Below are positions 7,656-16,872 of a stretch of DNA of 64,000 bases, in pieces. The notes beneath the pieces are model-generated. The model searched no databases and had not been told where the DNA came from. It worked only from the letters and a program-made list of their open reading frames with translations. Within the stretch, counting starts at the first letter, position 1, and every line of letters starts with the position of its first letter. The DNA comes from Actinomyces faecalis (GTDB lineage: Bacteria; Actinomycetota; Actinomycetes; Actinomycetales; Actinomycetaceae). The stretch lies in contig NZ_CP063418.1 of NCBI RefSeq assembly GCF_013184985.2, positions 2,046,001-2,110,000 on the forward strand, read 5' to 3'. Both the position numbers and the translations under genes were made by a program.

Positions 7656-8705
7656 TCAGCACACGGCGGTGGAACCACGGACCACCAGCTGCGCCGGCAC
7701 GGTGAACAGGCTGCCGCCTCCGGCCTGGGCGAAACGCAGTACCCCCTGCCCCACCGTGGTACGCCAACCAGGATCCTCACAGCCCAGCTGCTCAATGAGG
7801 TGACGAACGGCAACGTCAGTTATCACGTCAACGTCCTGGCGCATCGTGGTCAGGTCCACAGCGCTCAGTGCCGTCATCTCGATCCCGTCAAAGCCGGCGA
7901 CCGCGACCTCCTGCGGCACCCGCACCCCTCGTCGCCGCAGCTCCATTAGGGCACCCAGAGCGGCGCGGTCGTTGTAGAGCAGGAGCGCCTGGGGCAGCCC
8001 GCCACAGTCCGCGAGTGCTGCCACCGCCCGGATCCCCACCTCCTCGTTATCCCCACCCGGTACCACGTGGGCCCTCATGCCACGGGCCTCCATCGCCTGC
8101 TGGTAGGCCTGAGCGCGCAGCTGCGCGGACGAGGCCGCCCCGCCGTCGACGTACACAATCTCCCGCCGCCCGGTGGACAGCACGTGCTCGACTAGCCGGG
8201 CCACGGCCACCTCATCCTGGGAGCGCACGGCGTCCACACCCTCGGCATGACTCTGCCGACACAGCAGGAGCAGGGGAACCGCTCCGGCGGCCTCCCGCAG
8301 CTGCTCATGGGGAAGGTGTGAGTCAACCACGATGATCGCCTCGCAGCGGTTGCGCACCAGGGCGCGGATTCCCTCCGCCTCTGCGTGGCGTGGAGTCGAG
8401 GCAGCCAGCCCCAGGCCATGCCCGTGAACCTGGGCGGCGCGGTACAGTCCGTCTACCAGCTCCGCCTGGAAGGCCTGGCCGGGGAAATAAGACACCCCGA
8501 TGATCCCCGCGTGCGAGGCACGCATGAGCCGGGCGCGAGGATCGGCCTCGTAGCCAAGCTCCGCCGCGACCTGGAGAATCTCCCGGCGAGTAGTCAAAGC
8601 GACGCCGGGGGCGTTGTTGAGCGCAGCCGAGACCGTCGAGATCGATCGGCCTGCACGTGTGGCCACGGTCGCGATCGTGACCGCGCGCCGAGAGCGGGGC
8701 ACCAC
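7656..8705 (-). CDS. LacI family regulator (first)
   Basis: 349 aa. The N-terminal helix-turn-helix is clear (VTIATVATRAGRSISTVSAALN; about residues 9-31) with the hinge region near residue 55-62, followed by a periplasmic-binding-protein-like effector domain ending near 320 (AVAGFDGIEMTALSAVDLTT). The GTG start at 8705 is preceded by GAGGAGG. It is divergent from the dehydrogenase gene at 8892; operators of one class lie at 8800-8855 in that gap and at 5266 before iolG, making it the likely regulator of both units. Confidence 0.92.
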   Translation of the reverse strand: MVPRSRRAVTIATVATRAGRSISTVSAALNNAPGVALTTRREILQVAAELGYEADPRARLMRASHAGIIGVSYFPGQAFQAELVDGLYRAAQVHGHGLGLAASTPRHAEAEGIRALVRNRCEAIIVVDSHLPHEQLREAAGAVPLLLLCRQSHAEGVDAVRSQDEVAVARLVEHVLSTGRREIVYVDGGAASSAQLRAQAYQQAMEARGMRAHVVPGGDNEEVGIRAVAALADCGGLPQALLLYNDRAALGALMELRRRGVRVPQEVAVAGFDGIEMTALSAVDLTTMRQDVDVITDVAVRHLIEQLGCEDPGWRTTVGQGVLRFAQAGGGSLFTVPAQLVVRGSTAVC

Positions 8706-8799
8706 GGAACCTCCTCACATCGCTGACGATCTACTTGAACCACCGCGATTGTGGCACGTCCACCCCAGGTAGCCACATCGAGTTCCTAGGCGATGAGGC

Positions 8800-8855
8800 T
8801 TGACACGCGTCAATCGCAGGCAGCATACTCCTACCATGCGTTAACGCGCGTTAAC
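8800..8855 (+). promoter_or_regulatory. Promoter with two LacI operators
   Basis: TTGACACGCGTCAA (8800-8813) overlaps the -35 hexamer TTGACA (8800-8805); CATACT (8824-8829) is the -10 after 18 bases. A perfect 16-bp palindrome GTTAACGCGCGTTAAC (8840-8855) lies just downstream of the expected start site. An operator on the -35 plus one past +1 is a classical repression layout. Confidence 0.8.
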
Positions 8856-8891
8856 ACTCCAGTGAACACCCCCGTCAATGAGGACACCATC

Positions 8892-10094
8892 ATGGATCAG
8901 ACACTCTCCGTCGCCGTCATCGGTGCAGGTATGGCCGGCACCACCCACGCCAACGCCTGGCGACAGGTCGGCACCGTCTTCGACCTCGGCCTCCCCAAGG
9001 TCCGCCTCGCAGCCATCGCCGACGCCTACGAGCCCTTTGCCGTCGACGCCGCGGAGCGCTACGGCTACGAGAAGGCCGTCACTGACTGGCGCGACATCGC
9101 CGACGACCCCAGCATCGACATGGTCTCCATCGTGGTCGGCAACGCCCTGCACCGAGAGATTGCCGAAGCGATGATCCGCTCCGGCAAGCACGTCCTGTGC
9201 GAGAAGCCCCTGGCGGACACACTCGAGAACGCCAAGGCCATGGCCGAGGCTGAAGCGGCCATCCCCGGCGTCGTCACCTCCACCGGCTTCACCTACCGCC
9301 GCAACGCGGCCGTGGCCGAGATCAAGAAGCTGGTCGAGACCGGCCACCTGGGCGAGATCAACCACATCAACGCCCGCTACTGGTGCGACTACGGCGCTGA
9401 CCCGTCCACCCCGATGGCCTGGCGCTACTCCGGCCCCATGGGCTCCGGCGCCCTGGGCGACGTCGGCTCCCACCTCATCGACACCGCAGAGACCATCTGT
9501 GGTCGCCTGGTCTCCGTCTCCGGTGGCGCCCTCGTCACGGCGATCAAGGAGCGCCCTGTCGCCAAGGGCCACGTCACCCGCGGCACCGCGCTGGACACCT
9601 CCAACGCGGAGATGGCTCCGGTCACCAACGACGACGTCGCCTCCTTCACTGGAGTCTTCGAGAACGGCGCCGTCGGCACCTTCTCCGCCTCGCGCATCAC
9701 TTGGGGCATGCCCAACGCCATGATGATCGACGTTCACGGCTCCCAGGGCCGCGCCTACTGGGACCTGGCTCGCACCGGCGAGATCATGGTCGACGACGCC
9801 TCGGCACCTGCCGGACTGTCCGGCCCCCGCCAGGTCCTGGTCAACCCTACCTTCCCCTACTTCGAGCGCGGTTCCTCCATGGCCTTCGGCGGCGTGGGCT
9901 GCACCCAGATCGAGCAGTTCACCTACCAGGCCTACGCCTTCCTCCAGCAGGTCGCTGGTGTGGCAGAAGCCGAGTCGCTGCCTCGCTGCGCCACCTTCGC
10001 CGACGGCTACCGCGAGATGCTCATTGCCAACGCTGTTGCCGAGTCAGCAGCCAACGGAGGCGCCGCCGTCGACGTCTCTCGCTTCAACAAGTGA
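8892..10094 (+). CDS. Gfo/Idh/MocA family oxidoreductase (second)
   Basis: 400 aa NAD(P)-dependent dehydrogenase: SVAVIGAGMAGTTHANAW Rossmann start, LCEKPLADT with the catalytic lysine near residue 105, and GDVGSHLIDTAETI holding the Asp and His of the active site. It is longer than iolG (329 aa) and belongs to another subgroup. ATG 8892 follows GAGGA by 7 bases. It forms an operon with the IolE/IolI-like gene at 10130. The substrate is probably an inositol isomer or related sugar; the sequence alone does not fix it. Confidence 0.9.
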   Translation: MDQTLSVAVIGAGMAGTTHANAWRQVGTVFDLGLPKVRLAAIADAYEPFAVDAAERYGYEKAVTDWRDIADDPSIDMVSIVVGNALHREIAEAMIRSGKHVLCEKPLADTLENAKAMAEAEAAIPGVVTSTGFTYRRNAAVAEIKKLVETGHLGEINHINARYWCDYGADPSTPMAWRYSGPMGSGALGDVGSHLIDTAETICGRLVSVSGGALVTAIKERPVAKGHVTRGTALDTSNAEMAPVTNDDVASFTGVFENGAVGTFSASRITWGMPNAMMIDVHGSQGRAYWDLARTGEIMVDDASAPAGLSGPRQVLVNPTFPYFERGSSMAFGGVGCTQIEQFTYQAYAFLQQVAGVAEAESLPRCATFADGYREMLIANAVAESAANGGAAVDVSRFNK

Positions 10095-10129
10095 TCACCA
10101 CCCACCACAGCTCTGAGGAGAACACCACC

Positions 10130-11128
10130 ATGGCACTCACCTACGGCGCCTACACCGCCTGCCTCGGCGACCACAGCCTGTCCGAGACCCTCGACGTCCT
10201 CAAGGCTGCCGGCCTGACCGGCGCAGAGGTCAACGTCGGAGGATTCATCCCCTCCCCTCACTGCCCCGTTGACTCGCTGCTCGCCTCCAAGACCGCCCGC
10301 GAGGACTACCTGGGGATCTTCGAAGACAAGGGCATGGTCCTGTCCGGTCTCAACACCTCCGGCAACCCCACCTCGCCGCTGCCCAACGAGGGCCTCAAGC
10401 ACGCCGAGGACCTGCGCAACGCTATCCGCCTAGCCGGCGCACTGGGCGTGAAGGAAATCGTCACGATGTCGGGCACCCCCGGCACCGACCCGACCGCCAA
10501 GTACCCCACCTGGGTTGTCAACCCCTGGAACGGGATCGACATGGAGATCCTGGACTACCAGTGGAGCGTCGTCGTTCCTTTCTTCAAGGAGATCGACGCG
10601 CTCGCCCGGGACAATGACGTCAAGGTCTGCCTGGAGCTCCACCCGCGCAACCTCGTCTTCAACGTTCCCTCCTTCGAGCGTCTGATTGAGGAGACCGCCG
10701 CGACGAACCTGCGCGTCAACATGGACCCCTCGCACCTGTTCTGGCAGCAGATGGATCCCATCGCCGCCACCAAGCGCCTGGGCAACCTCATCGGTCACGT
10801 CCACGCCAAGGACACCAAGATCTTCCCCGGAGCCTCCTACCGCGGCGTTCTCGACACCGACTTCGGCCACGTCCCGGCTGAGGCTGAGGGCAAGGTCCCC
10901 GTGGCCTACGGCTACTGGTGCAACTCCTGGCCCCAGGACCCGGCATGGCGCTTCGTCGCCTTCGGCCTGGGCCACGACACCGACTACTGGACCGAGTTCC
11001 TGCGCGCCATCGAGCAGGCTGACCCGAACATGAACGTCAACATCGAGCACGAGGACGCCGAGTACGGCAACGTCGAGGGCCTGCAGATTTCCGCCTCGAA
11101 TCTGCTGGCTGCTGCCAAGGCGCTGTGA
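10130..11128 (+). CDS. Sugar phosphate isomerase/epimerase (IolE/IolI-like TIM barrel)
   Basis: 332 aa, xylose-isomerase-like TIM barrel (AP endonuclease 2 family). Metal-site segments are visible: VCLELHPRNLVF, LRVNMDPSHLFWQQMD, IGHVHAKDTKIF and NVNIEHEDAEYG, giving the Glu, Asp, His and Glu ligands seen in IolI and IolE. ATG 10130 follows GAGGAG, 35 bases after the dehydrogenase stop. Probably a 2-keto-inositol dehydratase or isomerase acting on the product of the gene before it; the exact reaction is not determined. Confidence 0.85.
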   Translation: MALTYGAYTACLGDHSLSETLDVLKAAGLTGAEVNVGGFIPSPHCPVDSLLASKTAREDYLGIFEDKGMVLSGLNTSGNPTSPLPNEGLKHAEDLRNAIRLAGALGVKEIVTMSGTPGTDPTAKYPTWVVNPWNGIDMEILDYQWSVVVPFFKEIDALARDNDVKVCLELHPRNLVFNVPSFERLIEETAATNLRVNMDPSHLFWQQMDPIAATKRLGNLIGHVHAKDTKIFPGASYRGVLDTDFGHVPAEAEGKVPVAYGYWCNSWPQDPAWRFVAFGLGHDTDYWTEFLRAIEQADPNMNVNIEHEDAEYGNVEGLQISASNLLAAAKAL

Positions 11129-11136
11129 CCCGGCCC

Positions 11137-11187
11137 TGACTGGTCTGGGCCGACTCAGTGCCCAGGCCAGTCAGACCAGGACTTTTC
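11137..11187 (+). terminator. Terminator of the second inositol-related operon
   Basis: Stem TGACTGGTCTGGGC (11137-11150) pairs with GCCCAGGCCAGTCA (11160-11173) with one U-G wobble, followed at 11183 by TTTT. It begins 9 bases after the stop codon. Confidence 0.8.
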
Positions 11188-11258
11188 CTTGACGTCCCTT
11201 GCCTTTCCCTTCCCCGGCACACCCAACCTCGTCGATCCGCTGAGGTAGGGAAGCACAA

Positions 11259-11303
11259 GCCCGGGACTGCGGTGACGCGCGTGGCGCCACCGCAGTCCCG
11301 GGC
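11259..11303. terminator. Perfect 16-bp hairpin between convergent genes
   Basis: GCCCGGGACTGCGGTG / CACCGCAGTCCCGGGC with a 13-base loop containing ACGCGCGT. It fills most of the 301-base gap between the plus-strand operon and the minus-strand lacI-type gene, with the previous terminator. No T-tract on either side, so it probably serves the minus-strand gene as a T-less terminator. Confidence 0.6.
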
Positions 11304-11429
11304 TGACGTGTATCTGCTCGTCCCCGGCGCGCATGATCCGCCGATATCCGCCTCCGCGTGTGCAGAGCTGTTGCGGCTCACCCCAGGCGCACGTGTATCC
11401 GACCTGGACGGGGCCGGTACGACGGCGAC

Positions 11430-12539
11430 TCAGCCCCGCAGGATCGACGAGGCACGCACCGCCAAAACCGGCGCGACCGTGACGTGACGCCCGGCACCCA
11501 CGTGCGAGCGGCCCTGAGATGCGGCAGGTGGCAAGGCAGAAGCATCCTCTGCAGCGTCGCCGTCGGTTCCACCGGCTGCATCTGCGTCGTCTGCCTGCAC
11601 TCGCCCTGAGCGCTCACACACAAAACGGATCGCGTCACGCGCCATCGTCTCAGCAGGCTGCTCCACGCTGGTGATCGAGAACTCCTCCCGGCGAGCCAGG
11701 TAGGTGTCGTCGTAAGAGACCAGAGGAACCCATAGTGCCGATCCACGCAAGACCGCGAGCGCATCCAGGGCAACGACGTCGTTGTGCGCCACCACCCCAG
11801 GGTGGAAGCCACGATCCCATGCGCGTTGCAAGGCCTGACGCAGCCCCGAGCTGCTCTGTGCCCCAGCAACCACCGTCTCCAGCTCCGTGTCTGCCTGGAC
11901 GGCTGCGTGCCGCAAGGCTTCACCACGTTCAACAGCGTTGGGATCCTCGTGACGGGGCGGCGTGAGGTAGACCAGGCTGTCCGCTCCGGCCTCGCGCAGG
12001 TGTGCGACGACGGCGCTCGCAGCCGCCGCTTCATCCAGGCGGACGGTGTCAGTTGCGCCACCCGCGCTTGCACGGCCCACGAGGCAGACGGATGTCTCCT
12101 CGCCCAACGCACGGATAGCGGCGTCTGACATCGCCGGTGAAACCAGGACGAGCCCTTCGAGCTGCATGGCGAGCAGGGCTTCCAGGGCCTGGCGCCCTGC
12201 GCCGTCGTCGTCGGGACTGCCGGAGGCGATGGCGATGATGAGTGTCAGCCCCGCTTGTCTGGCAGCTTCTTGCAGACAGTGAGCGATGTAGTCGAAGAAC
12301 GGGTTGCGTAGATCCGGGAGGACCAGGCCGAGGAGTCCGGAGTGTCCTGACGCGAGTGCCGCAGCGCTGCGGTTGACGCGGTAGCCCAGGCGCTGGGCCG
12401 TGGCAAGGATATGGTTGCGGGTGGTAGGAGCGACACGGGAGGACCCTGCCAGCGCCATGGAGACCAGGCCGCGCGAGACCCCCGCCTCCTGAGCGACCTC
12501 AGCCTGGGTGACGGCACGTGCACGGCCAGAGCCTTCCAT
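11430..12539 (-). CDS. LacI family regulator (second)
   Basis: 369 aa from ATG 12539; an in-frame ATG at 12596 would add 19 poorly conserved residues. Helix-turn-helix AVTQAEVAQEAGVSRGLVSMAL near the N-terminus, then LGLVLPDLRNPFFDYIAHCL typical of the effector domain. The C-terminal 40 residues are low-complexity (DDADAAGGTDGDAAEDASAL), which is unusual. Divergent from pta. No palindromic operator of the usual LacI class was found next to it, so its target is unknown. Confidence 0.88.
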   Translation of the reverse strand: MEGSGRARAVTQAEVAQEAGVSRGLVSMALAGSSRVAPTTRNHILATAQRLGYRVNRSAAALASGHSGLLGLVLPDLRNPFFDYIAHCLQEAARQAGLTLIIAIASGSPDDDGAGRQALEALLAMQLEGLVLVSPAMSDAAIRALGEETSVCLVGRASAGGATDTVRLDEAAAASAVVAHLREAGADSLVYLTPPRHEDPNAVERGEALRHAAVQADTELETVVAGAQSSSGLRQALQRAWDRGFHPGVVAHNDVVALDALAVLRGSALWVPLVSYDDTYLARREEFSITSVEQPAETMARDAIRFVCERSGRVQADDADAAGGTDGDAAEDASALPPAASQGRSHVGAGRHVTVAPVLAVRASSILRG

Positions 12540-12700
12540 GTCCCATCCCACTTCCTGCCGGTCCTGATGGGGCTGGAGTGCCCCGGTCCCGATCATCGTC
12601 GCTGGCCCTGACCACGTGCAAGCACCTTGATGCCGCGCAGAGGACTATTGCTCCCGCCCCACCCAGCCGCCCCACTATGCCTCTCGCCACAACGTGACCT

Positions 12701-12729
12701 TTGACGGTTGACCACCATACGGCTACACC
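12701..12729 (+). promoter_or_regulatory. Probable pta-ackA promoter
   Basis: TTGACG (12701-12706), a 17-base spacer and TACACC (12724-12729). The untranslated leader then contains a hairpin, GGGCGGGT / ACCCGCCC (12759-12766, 12778-12785), before the ribosome site at 12808. The divergent gap 12540-12823 holds nothing else recognisable. Confidence 0.5.
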
Positions 12730-12823
12730 ACGCACACGCTTCGAGGCACAATCAGTCTGGGCGGGTTCGCTCGATCGACCCGCCCGGCTCGACTCCGAGA
12801 TCCCAACGAAGGAACGCATCAAC

Positions 12824-14878
12824 GTGGCGCGCAGTATCTACATCGCCTCACCCAATGCCGCAACCGGCAAGACGACCGTGGCCCTGGGCCTCATCGCCTC
12901 ACTGACCAAGGTCGTCGCGAAGGTGGGCGTGTTCCGCCCCTTCGTCGCCACCCACGAGCAGGACCCGGTCCTGGAGCTCCTGCTGACCCGCGCAGGCTCA
13001 AGCGCAGACCCCGCCAGCTGCGTGGGTGTGACCTGGGACGAGCTGCGTGCGGATCCCGAGGAGTCCCTGACTCGTATCGTCGACTCCTACCGTGCCCTGG
13101 CCCGTGAGCACGACGTTGTCATCATCGACGGCTCCGACTTCGACGACGTCGCCGGCACCCCGGAGCTCTCTCTTAACGCCCGGGTAGCAGCCAACATTGG
13201 TGCCCCGGTTCTGCTGGTTGTCTCCGGTAGTCAGAGCGCTGCTGACGTACGCTCCTCCGCCGAGGTCTCCATCGCCGAGATCGCAGAGAACCACGCACGC
13301 ACCGTTGCGGTGCTGGCCAACCGCTGCCAGGCTGAGACCCGTCAGGCCGTGGCTGACGCCATCGCAGAGATCCCCGGAGTCACGACGACGACCCTGCCCG
13401 AGGTCCCTTTCCTGTCTGCCCCGACGCTGCGCGAGATCGCCACGGCCCTGGAGGCCACCCTCATCGCCGGTGACGAGGCGCTGCTGGACCGTGAGGCGGA
13501 GTCCCTGCTCGTGGGCGCCATGGATGTCTCTCACCTCCTGGAGCGCCTGACTGAGGGGCAGGTGGTTATCACCCCGGCCGACCGCTCAGCCGTCCTGATC
13601 TCCCTGGCTGCCGCCAACGCAGCTTCCGGCTTCCCGAACCTGGCCGCCCTCATCCTCAACGGCGGCTTCGAGCCTGCCCCGTACGTCTTGCAGCTGCTCA
13701 AGGGCCTCGACCAGCCCATCCCGGTGCTCACCACCGAGCGGGACACCTTCGAGGCCGCCAAGGTCGCCGGCGCGGTCACCGGCAGCCTGGCACACGCCTC
13801 GGACCGCAAGATTGACGTCGCCGTCACCACCTTCGAGCAGGAGGCGGACCTGGACGCCCTGCTCAGCGCCCTGGAGGTCGAGCCCTCAGCCGTGGTCACC
13901 CCGGTCATGTTCCAGGCCGAGCTGGTTGAGCGCGCCCGCGCCGACCGCCGCACCATCGTCCTGCCCGAGCCGGACGACGACCGCATCCTCCACGCCGCCG
14001 ACGCCATCCTGCGTCGCGGGATCTCCGACGTCGTCCTTCTGGGCGAGGAGGAGACGGTACGCACCCGTGCCACCGAGCTGGGCCTGGACATCGCCGCCGC
14101 GCGCGTGGTCTCGACCTCCGACCCGGAGCTGCTGGAGAAGTACGCCGCCGAGTTCGCGCGCCTGCGCGCCAAGAAGGGCGTGACCCTGGAGCAGGCGCGT
14201 GAGAAGGTCCAGGACGTGTCCTACTTTGGCACGATGATGGTCCACATGGGAGACGCCGACGGCATGGTCTCTGGCGCTGCCCACACCACCGCCCACACGA
14301 TCGTCCCCTCCTTCCAGATCATCAAGACCAAGCCGGGCACCTCCATCGTCTCCTCGGTCTTCCTCATGCTCCTGGAGGACCGGGTCCTCGTCTACGGCGA
14401 CTGCGCCGTCAACCCCGAGCCCACGGCCGCTGAGCTGGCCGACATCGCCATCTCCTCGGCCGAGACCGCCCGCCAGTTCGGCGTCGAGCCGCGCGTAGCC
14501 ATGCTGTCCTTCTCCACCGGTACCTCGGGCAAGGGCGTGGACGTGGACAAGGTCCGTGAGGCCACCGAGATCGTGCGCTCCAAGGCGCCCGAGCTCGCGG
14601 TGGAGGGGCCGATCCAGTACGACGCCGCCATCGACCCCACCGTGGCGGCCAAGAAGGCTCCTGGCTCCGCGGTGGCCGGCAAGGCCACTGTCTTCATCTT
14701 CCCGGACCTGTCAGCCGGCAACATCGGCTACAAGGCCGTGCAGCGCTCCTCCGGCGCCATCGCGATCGGCCCGGTGCTGCAGGGCCTGAACAAGCCGGTC
14801 AACGACCTGTCGCGAGGCGCGCTGGTCGAGGACATCATCAACACCGTCGCCATCACCGCCGTCCAGGCACAGGGCTGA
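12824..14878 (+). CDS. pta: Phosphate acetyltransferase Pta
   Basis: 684 aa, the long three-domain Pta. It interconverts acetyl-CoA and acetyl phosphate. The N-terminal P-loop-like domain starts YIASPNAATGKTTVALGL; a central DRTGG-type domain follows; the C-terminal catalytic PTA/PTB domain (about residues 365-684) includes LPEPDDDRIL and FPDLSAGNIGYKAVQR. GTG 12824 is preceded by GAAGGA and begins at the conserved N-terminus; the open frame to 12701 overlaps the promoter. Operon with ackA. Confidence 0.95.
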   Translation: MARSIYIASPNAATGKTTVALGLIASLTKVVAKVGVFRPFVATHEQDPVLELLLTRAGSSADPASCVGVTWDELRADPEESLTRIVDSYRALAREHDVVIIDGSDFDDVAGTPELSLNARVAANIGAPVLLVVSGSQSAADVRSSAEVSIAEIAENHARTVAVLANRCQAETRQAVADAIAEIPGVTTTTLPEVPFLSAPTLREIATALEATLIAGDEALLDREAESLLVGAMDVSHLLERLTEGQVVITPADRSAVLISLAAANAASGFPNLAALILNGGFEPAPYVLQLLKGLDQPIPVLTTERDTFEAAKVAGAVTGSLAHASDRKIDVAVTTFEQEADLDALLSALEVEPSAVVTPVMFQAELVERARADRRTIVLPEPDDDRILHAADAILRRGISDVVLLGEEETVRTRATELGLDIAAARVVSTSDPELLEKYAAEFARLRAKKGVTLEQAREKVQDVSYFGTMMVHMGDADGMVSGAAHTTAHTIVPSFQIIKTKPGTSIVSSVFLMLLEDRVLVYGDCAVNPEPTAAELADIAISSAETARQFGVEPRVAMLSFSTGTSGKGVDVDKVREATEIVRSKAPELAVEGPIQYDAAIDPTVAAKKAPGSAVAGKATVFIFPDLSAGNIGYKAVQRSSGAIAIGPVLQGLNKPVNDLSRGALVEDIINTVAITAVQAQG

Positions 14879-14977
14879 GCCACCGGGGCGTTGGACGCGG
14901 CCCTCAGGTCCGCGCCCGGCGCCCCGTGCTGCCGCCTCTCTATCCACCCCTCACGCGCGCCACCAGAAAGGCACCCC

Positions 14978-16162
14978 ATGACCACGCGTACCGTCCTCGT
15001 CATCAACTCCGGCTCCTCCTCCATCAAGTACCAGCTGGTGGACCCGGACTCCGGCGACTCACTGGCCTCCGGCATCGTTGAGCGCATCGGCGACTCCACC
15101 GGCTCCATCACCCACAAGCACGCTGGCGAGAAGGTCGAGATCAACGAGCCTGTCCCGGACCACGGCTTCGGCCTGGCCGAGGTCCTGCGACTGTTCGAGG
15201 AGCACGGCCCCTCCCTGGCTGATGCCCGCATCGTGGCCGTGGGCCACCGCGTGGTCCAGGGCGGCCGCTACTTCTCCGGCCCGGCCCTCATCGACGACGA
15301 GGTCGTGGCCAAGATCGAGGAGCTCGTGCCGCTGGGCCCGCTGCACAACCCCGCCCACCTCAAGGGCATCGAGGTCGCCCGCAAGCTGCTGTCTGACGTG
15401 CCGCACGTGGCCGTCTTCGACACCGCCTTCTTCCAGAACCTGCCGGAGGAGGCCGCCCGCTACGGCCTCAACCGTGAGATTGCGGACAAGTACTCCATCC
15501 GCCGCTACGGCGCCCACGGCACCAGCCACCAGTTCGTCTCCCAGGCCATCTCTGAGCGCCTGGGCCGAGATGACCTCAAGCAGATCGTCCTGCACCTGGG
15601 CAACGGCGCCTCCGTGTCCGCCGTCGTCAACGGCAAGGCCGTGGAGACCTCCATGGGGCTCACCCCGCTGGAGGGGCTCATCATGGGCGGACGTACCGGC
15701 GACATCGACCCCGCTGCCGTCTTCCACCTGGTCCGCGTGGCCGGCATGAGCATCGACGAGATCGACCACCTGTTCAACCGCGAGTCCGGCATGAAGGGGT
15801 TGACCGGCGAGTCGGACATGCGCGAGGTGTGGAAGATGATCAACGCCGGGGACCAGCAGGCTCGCGAGTCCATGGACATCTACCTCCACCGCCTGACCAA
15901 GTACGTCGGCGCCTACACCGCCGTCATGGGCGGCCTGGACGCCCTGACCTTCACCGCCGGGATCGGCGAGAACGACAAGGGCGTGCGTGAGGGCCTGTGC
16001 GAGCGACTGGCCTACCTGGGCATCAAGATCGACCCGGAGAAGGACCCGATGCGCATCTCCGAGCCGACGACCATCTCGACGGAGGACTCCTCCGTCGTCG
16101 TCACGGTCTACCCGACCAACGAGGAGCTGGCAATCGCCCGCCAGGCGCTGACCCTCATTTAA
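14978..16162 (+). CDS. ackA: Acetate kinase AckA
   Basis: 394 aa, usual length. Makes ATP and acetate from acetyl phosphate. ASKHA-fold motifs: VINSGSSSIKYQL at the N-terminus, GHRVVQGG, YGAHGTSHQFV with the phosphoryl-transfer histidine, LHLGNGASVSAV, and TAGIGENDKGVREG near the end. ATG 14978 follows AGAAAGG. 99 bases downstream of pta with no clear terminator between, so it is co-transcribed. A perfect 32-bp inverted repeat starts 4 bases after its stop. Confidence 0.97.
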   Translation: MTTRTVLVINSGSSSIKYQLVDPDSGDSLASGIVERIGDSTGSITHKHAGEKVEINEPVPDHGFGLAEVLRLFEEHGPSLADARIVAVGHRVVQGGRYFSGPALIDDEVVAKIEELVPLGPLHNPAHLKGIEVARKLLSDVPHVAVFDTAFFQNLPEEAARYGLNREIADKYSIRRYGAHGTSHQFVSQAISERLGRDDLKQIVLHLGNGASVSAVVNGKAVETSMGLTPLEGLIMGGRTGDIDPAAVFHLVRVAGMSIDEIDHLFNRESGMKGLTGESDMREVWKMINAGDQQARESMDIYLHRLTKYVGAYTAVMGGLDALTFTAGIGENDKGVREGLCERLAYLGIKIDPEKDPMRISEPTTISTEDSSVVVTVYPTNEELAIARQALTLI

Positions 16163-16165
16163 AAT

Positions 16166-16233
16166 CGTGGTTTTGCGTACGGGACCGGGGTATACAAGCT
16201 GTTGTATACCCCGGTCCCGTACGCAAAACCACG
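16166..16233. repeat. Perfect 32-bp inverted repeat after ackA
   Basis: The left arm 16166-16197 (starts CGTGGTTTTGCGTACGGGAC) and right arm 16202-16233 are exact reverse complements around a GCTG loop. It lies in the gap between convergent ackA and rnhA and probably terminates both, but it is much longer than a usual terminator and has no T-run after the stem. Confidence 0.9.
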
Positions 16234-16280
16234 GTTCAGATGGGCCTCAAGGACAACCGCCCGCCGGCAGCCTCGCCCTC

Positions 16281-16757
16281 CTACGCCCCCGGCCAGCCCG
16301 GTCCCGAGGGCACAGCGGTTCCCTGCTGGTAGGCCGTCGCCGCAGCACGCGCGAGGTCGTCTGCGCGCTCGTTGGCCGGGTGACCCGCGTGACCCTTGAC
16401 CCACTCGAAACGCACCTGACGGCCGGCCAGCGCCGCATCCAGAGCCTTCATAAGGTCCTCGTTGAGCACCGGCTTGCCGTCAGCCTTGCGCCAGCCTCGC
16501 CTCTTCCAGCCGTGACGCCACGTGGTCAGGGAGTTGATGACGTACTGGGAGTCGGCCTGGATGAGCAGCTCCTCCCCTGCCAGCCCGGCCGCAGCCGTCG
16601 CCTGCAGGAGCTCCAGGACAGCGGTGAGCTCTCCGCGGTTGTTCGTCGACTCCGGCCAGCCACCAGCCGCCCAGCAGGACTCGTCCACGTACCAGGCCCA
16701 GCCAGCGGGACCGGGGTTACCCAGGGCGGATCCGTCCGCCGCAGCGATGATCGTCAT
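16281..16757 (-). CDS. rnhA: Ribonuclease HI
   Basis: 158 aa. Degrades RNA of RNA-DNA hybrids. Catalytic acidic residues are in place: AAADGSALGNPG, NNRGELTAVLELL, IQADSQYVINSL and GHPANERADDLAR, with the basic GWKRRGW handle. ATG 16757 is preferred over GTG 16763: a -10-like TAGGGT (16769-16764 on the minus strand) ends 6 bases before it and no ribosome site is visible, so the mRNA is probably leaderless. Confidence 0.95.
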   Translation of the reverse strand: MTIIAAADGSALGNPGPAGWAWYVDESCWAAGGWPESTNNRGELTAVLELLQATAAAGLAGEELLIQADSQYVINSLTTWRHGWKRRGWRKADGKPVLNEDLMKALDAALAGRQVRFEWVKGHAGHPANERADDLARAAATAYQQGTAVPSGPGWPGA

Positions 16758-16872
16758 GGTCACACCCTAGCGGCAGGCCCGTCCCCGGCCACAGGCCGCG
16801 CCGCGCACCTCGGTCTGATGAGGAGGAGGGGGATGATCCGCCACCTCTCCGGCTACAGGAGGCGCCGCAGTC

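Noticed and set aside
11270..11285. GGTGACGCGCGTGGC as a LacI operator
   Set aside because: Only one half matches the operator class, and it is the loop of a 16-bp terminator-like hairpin between convergent genes.
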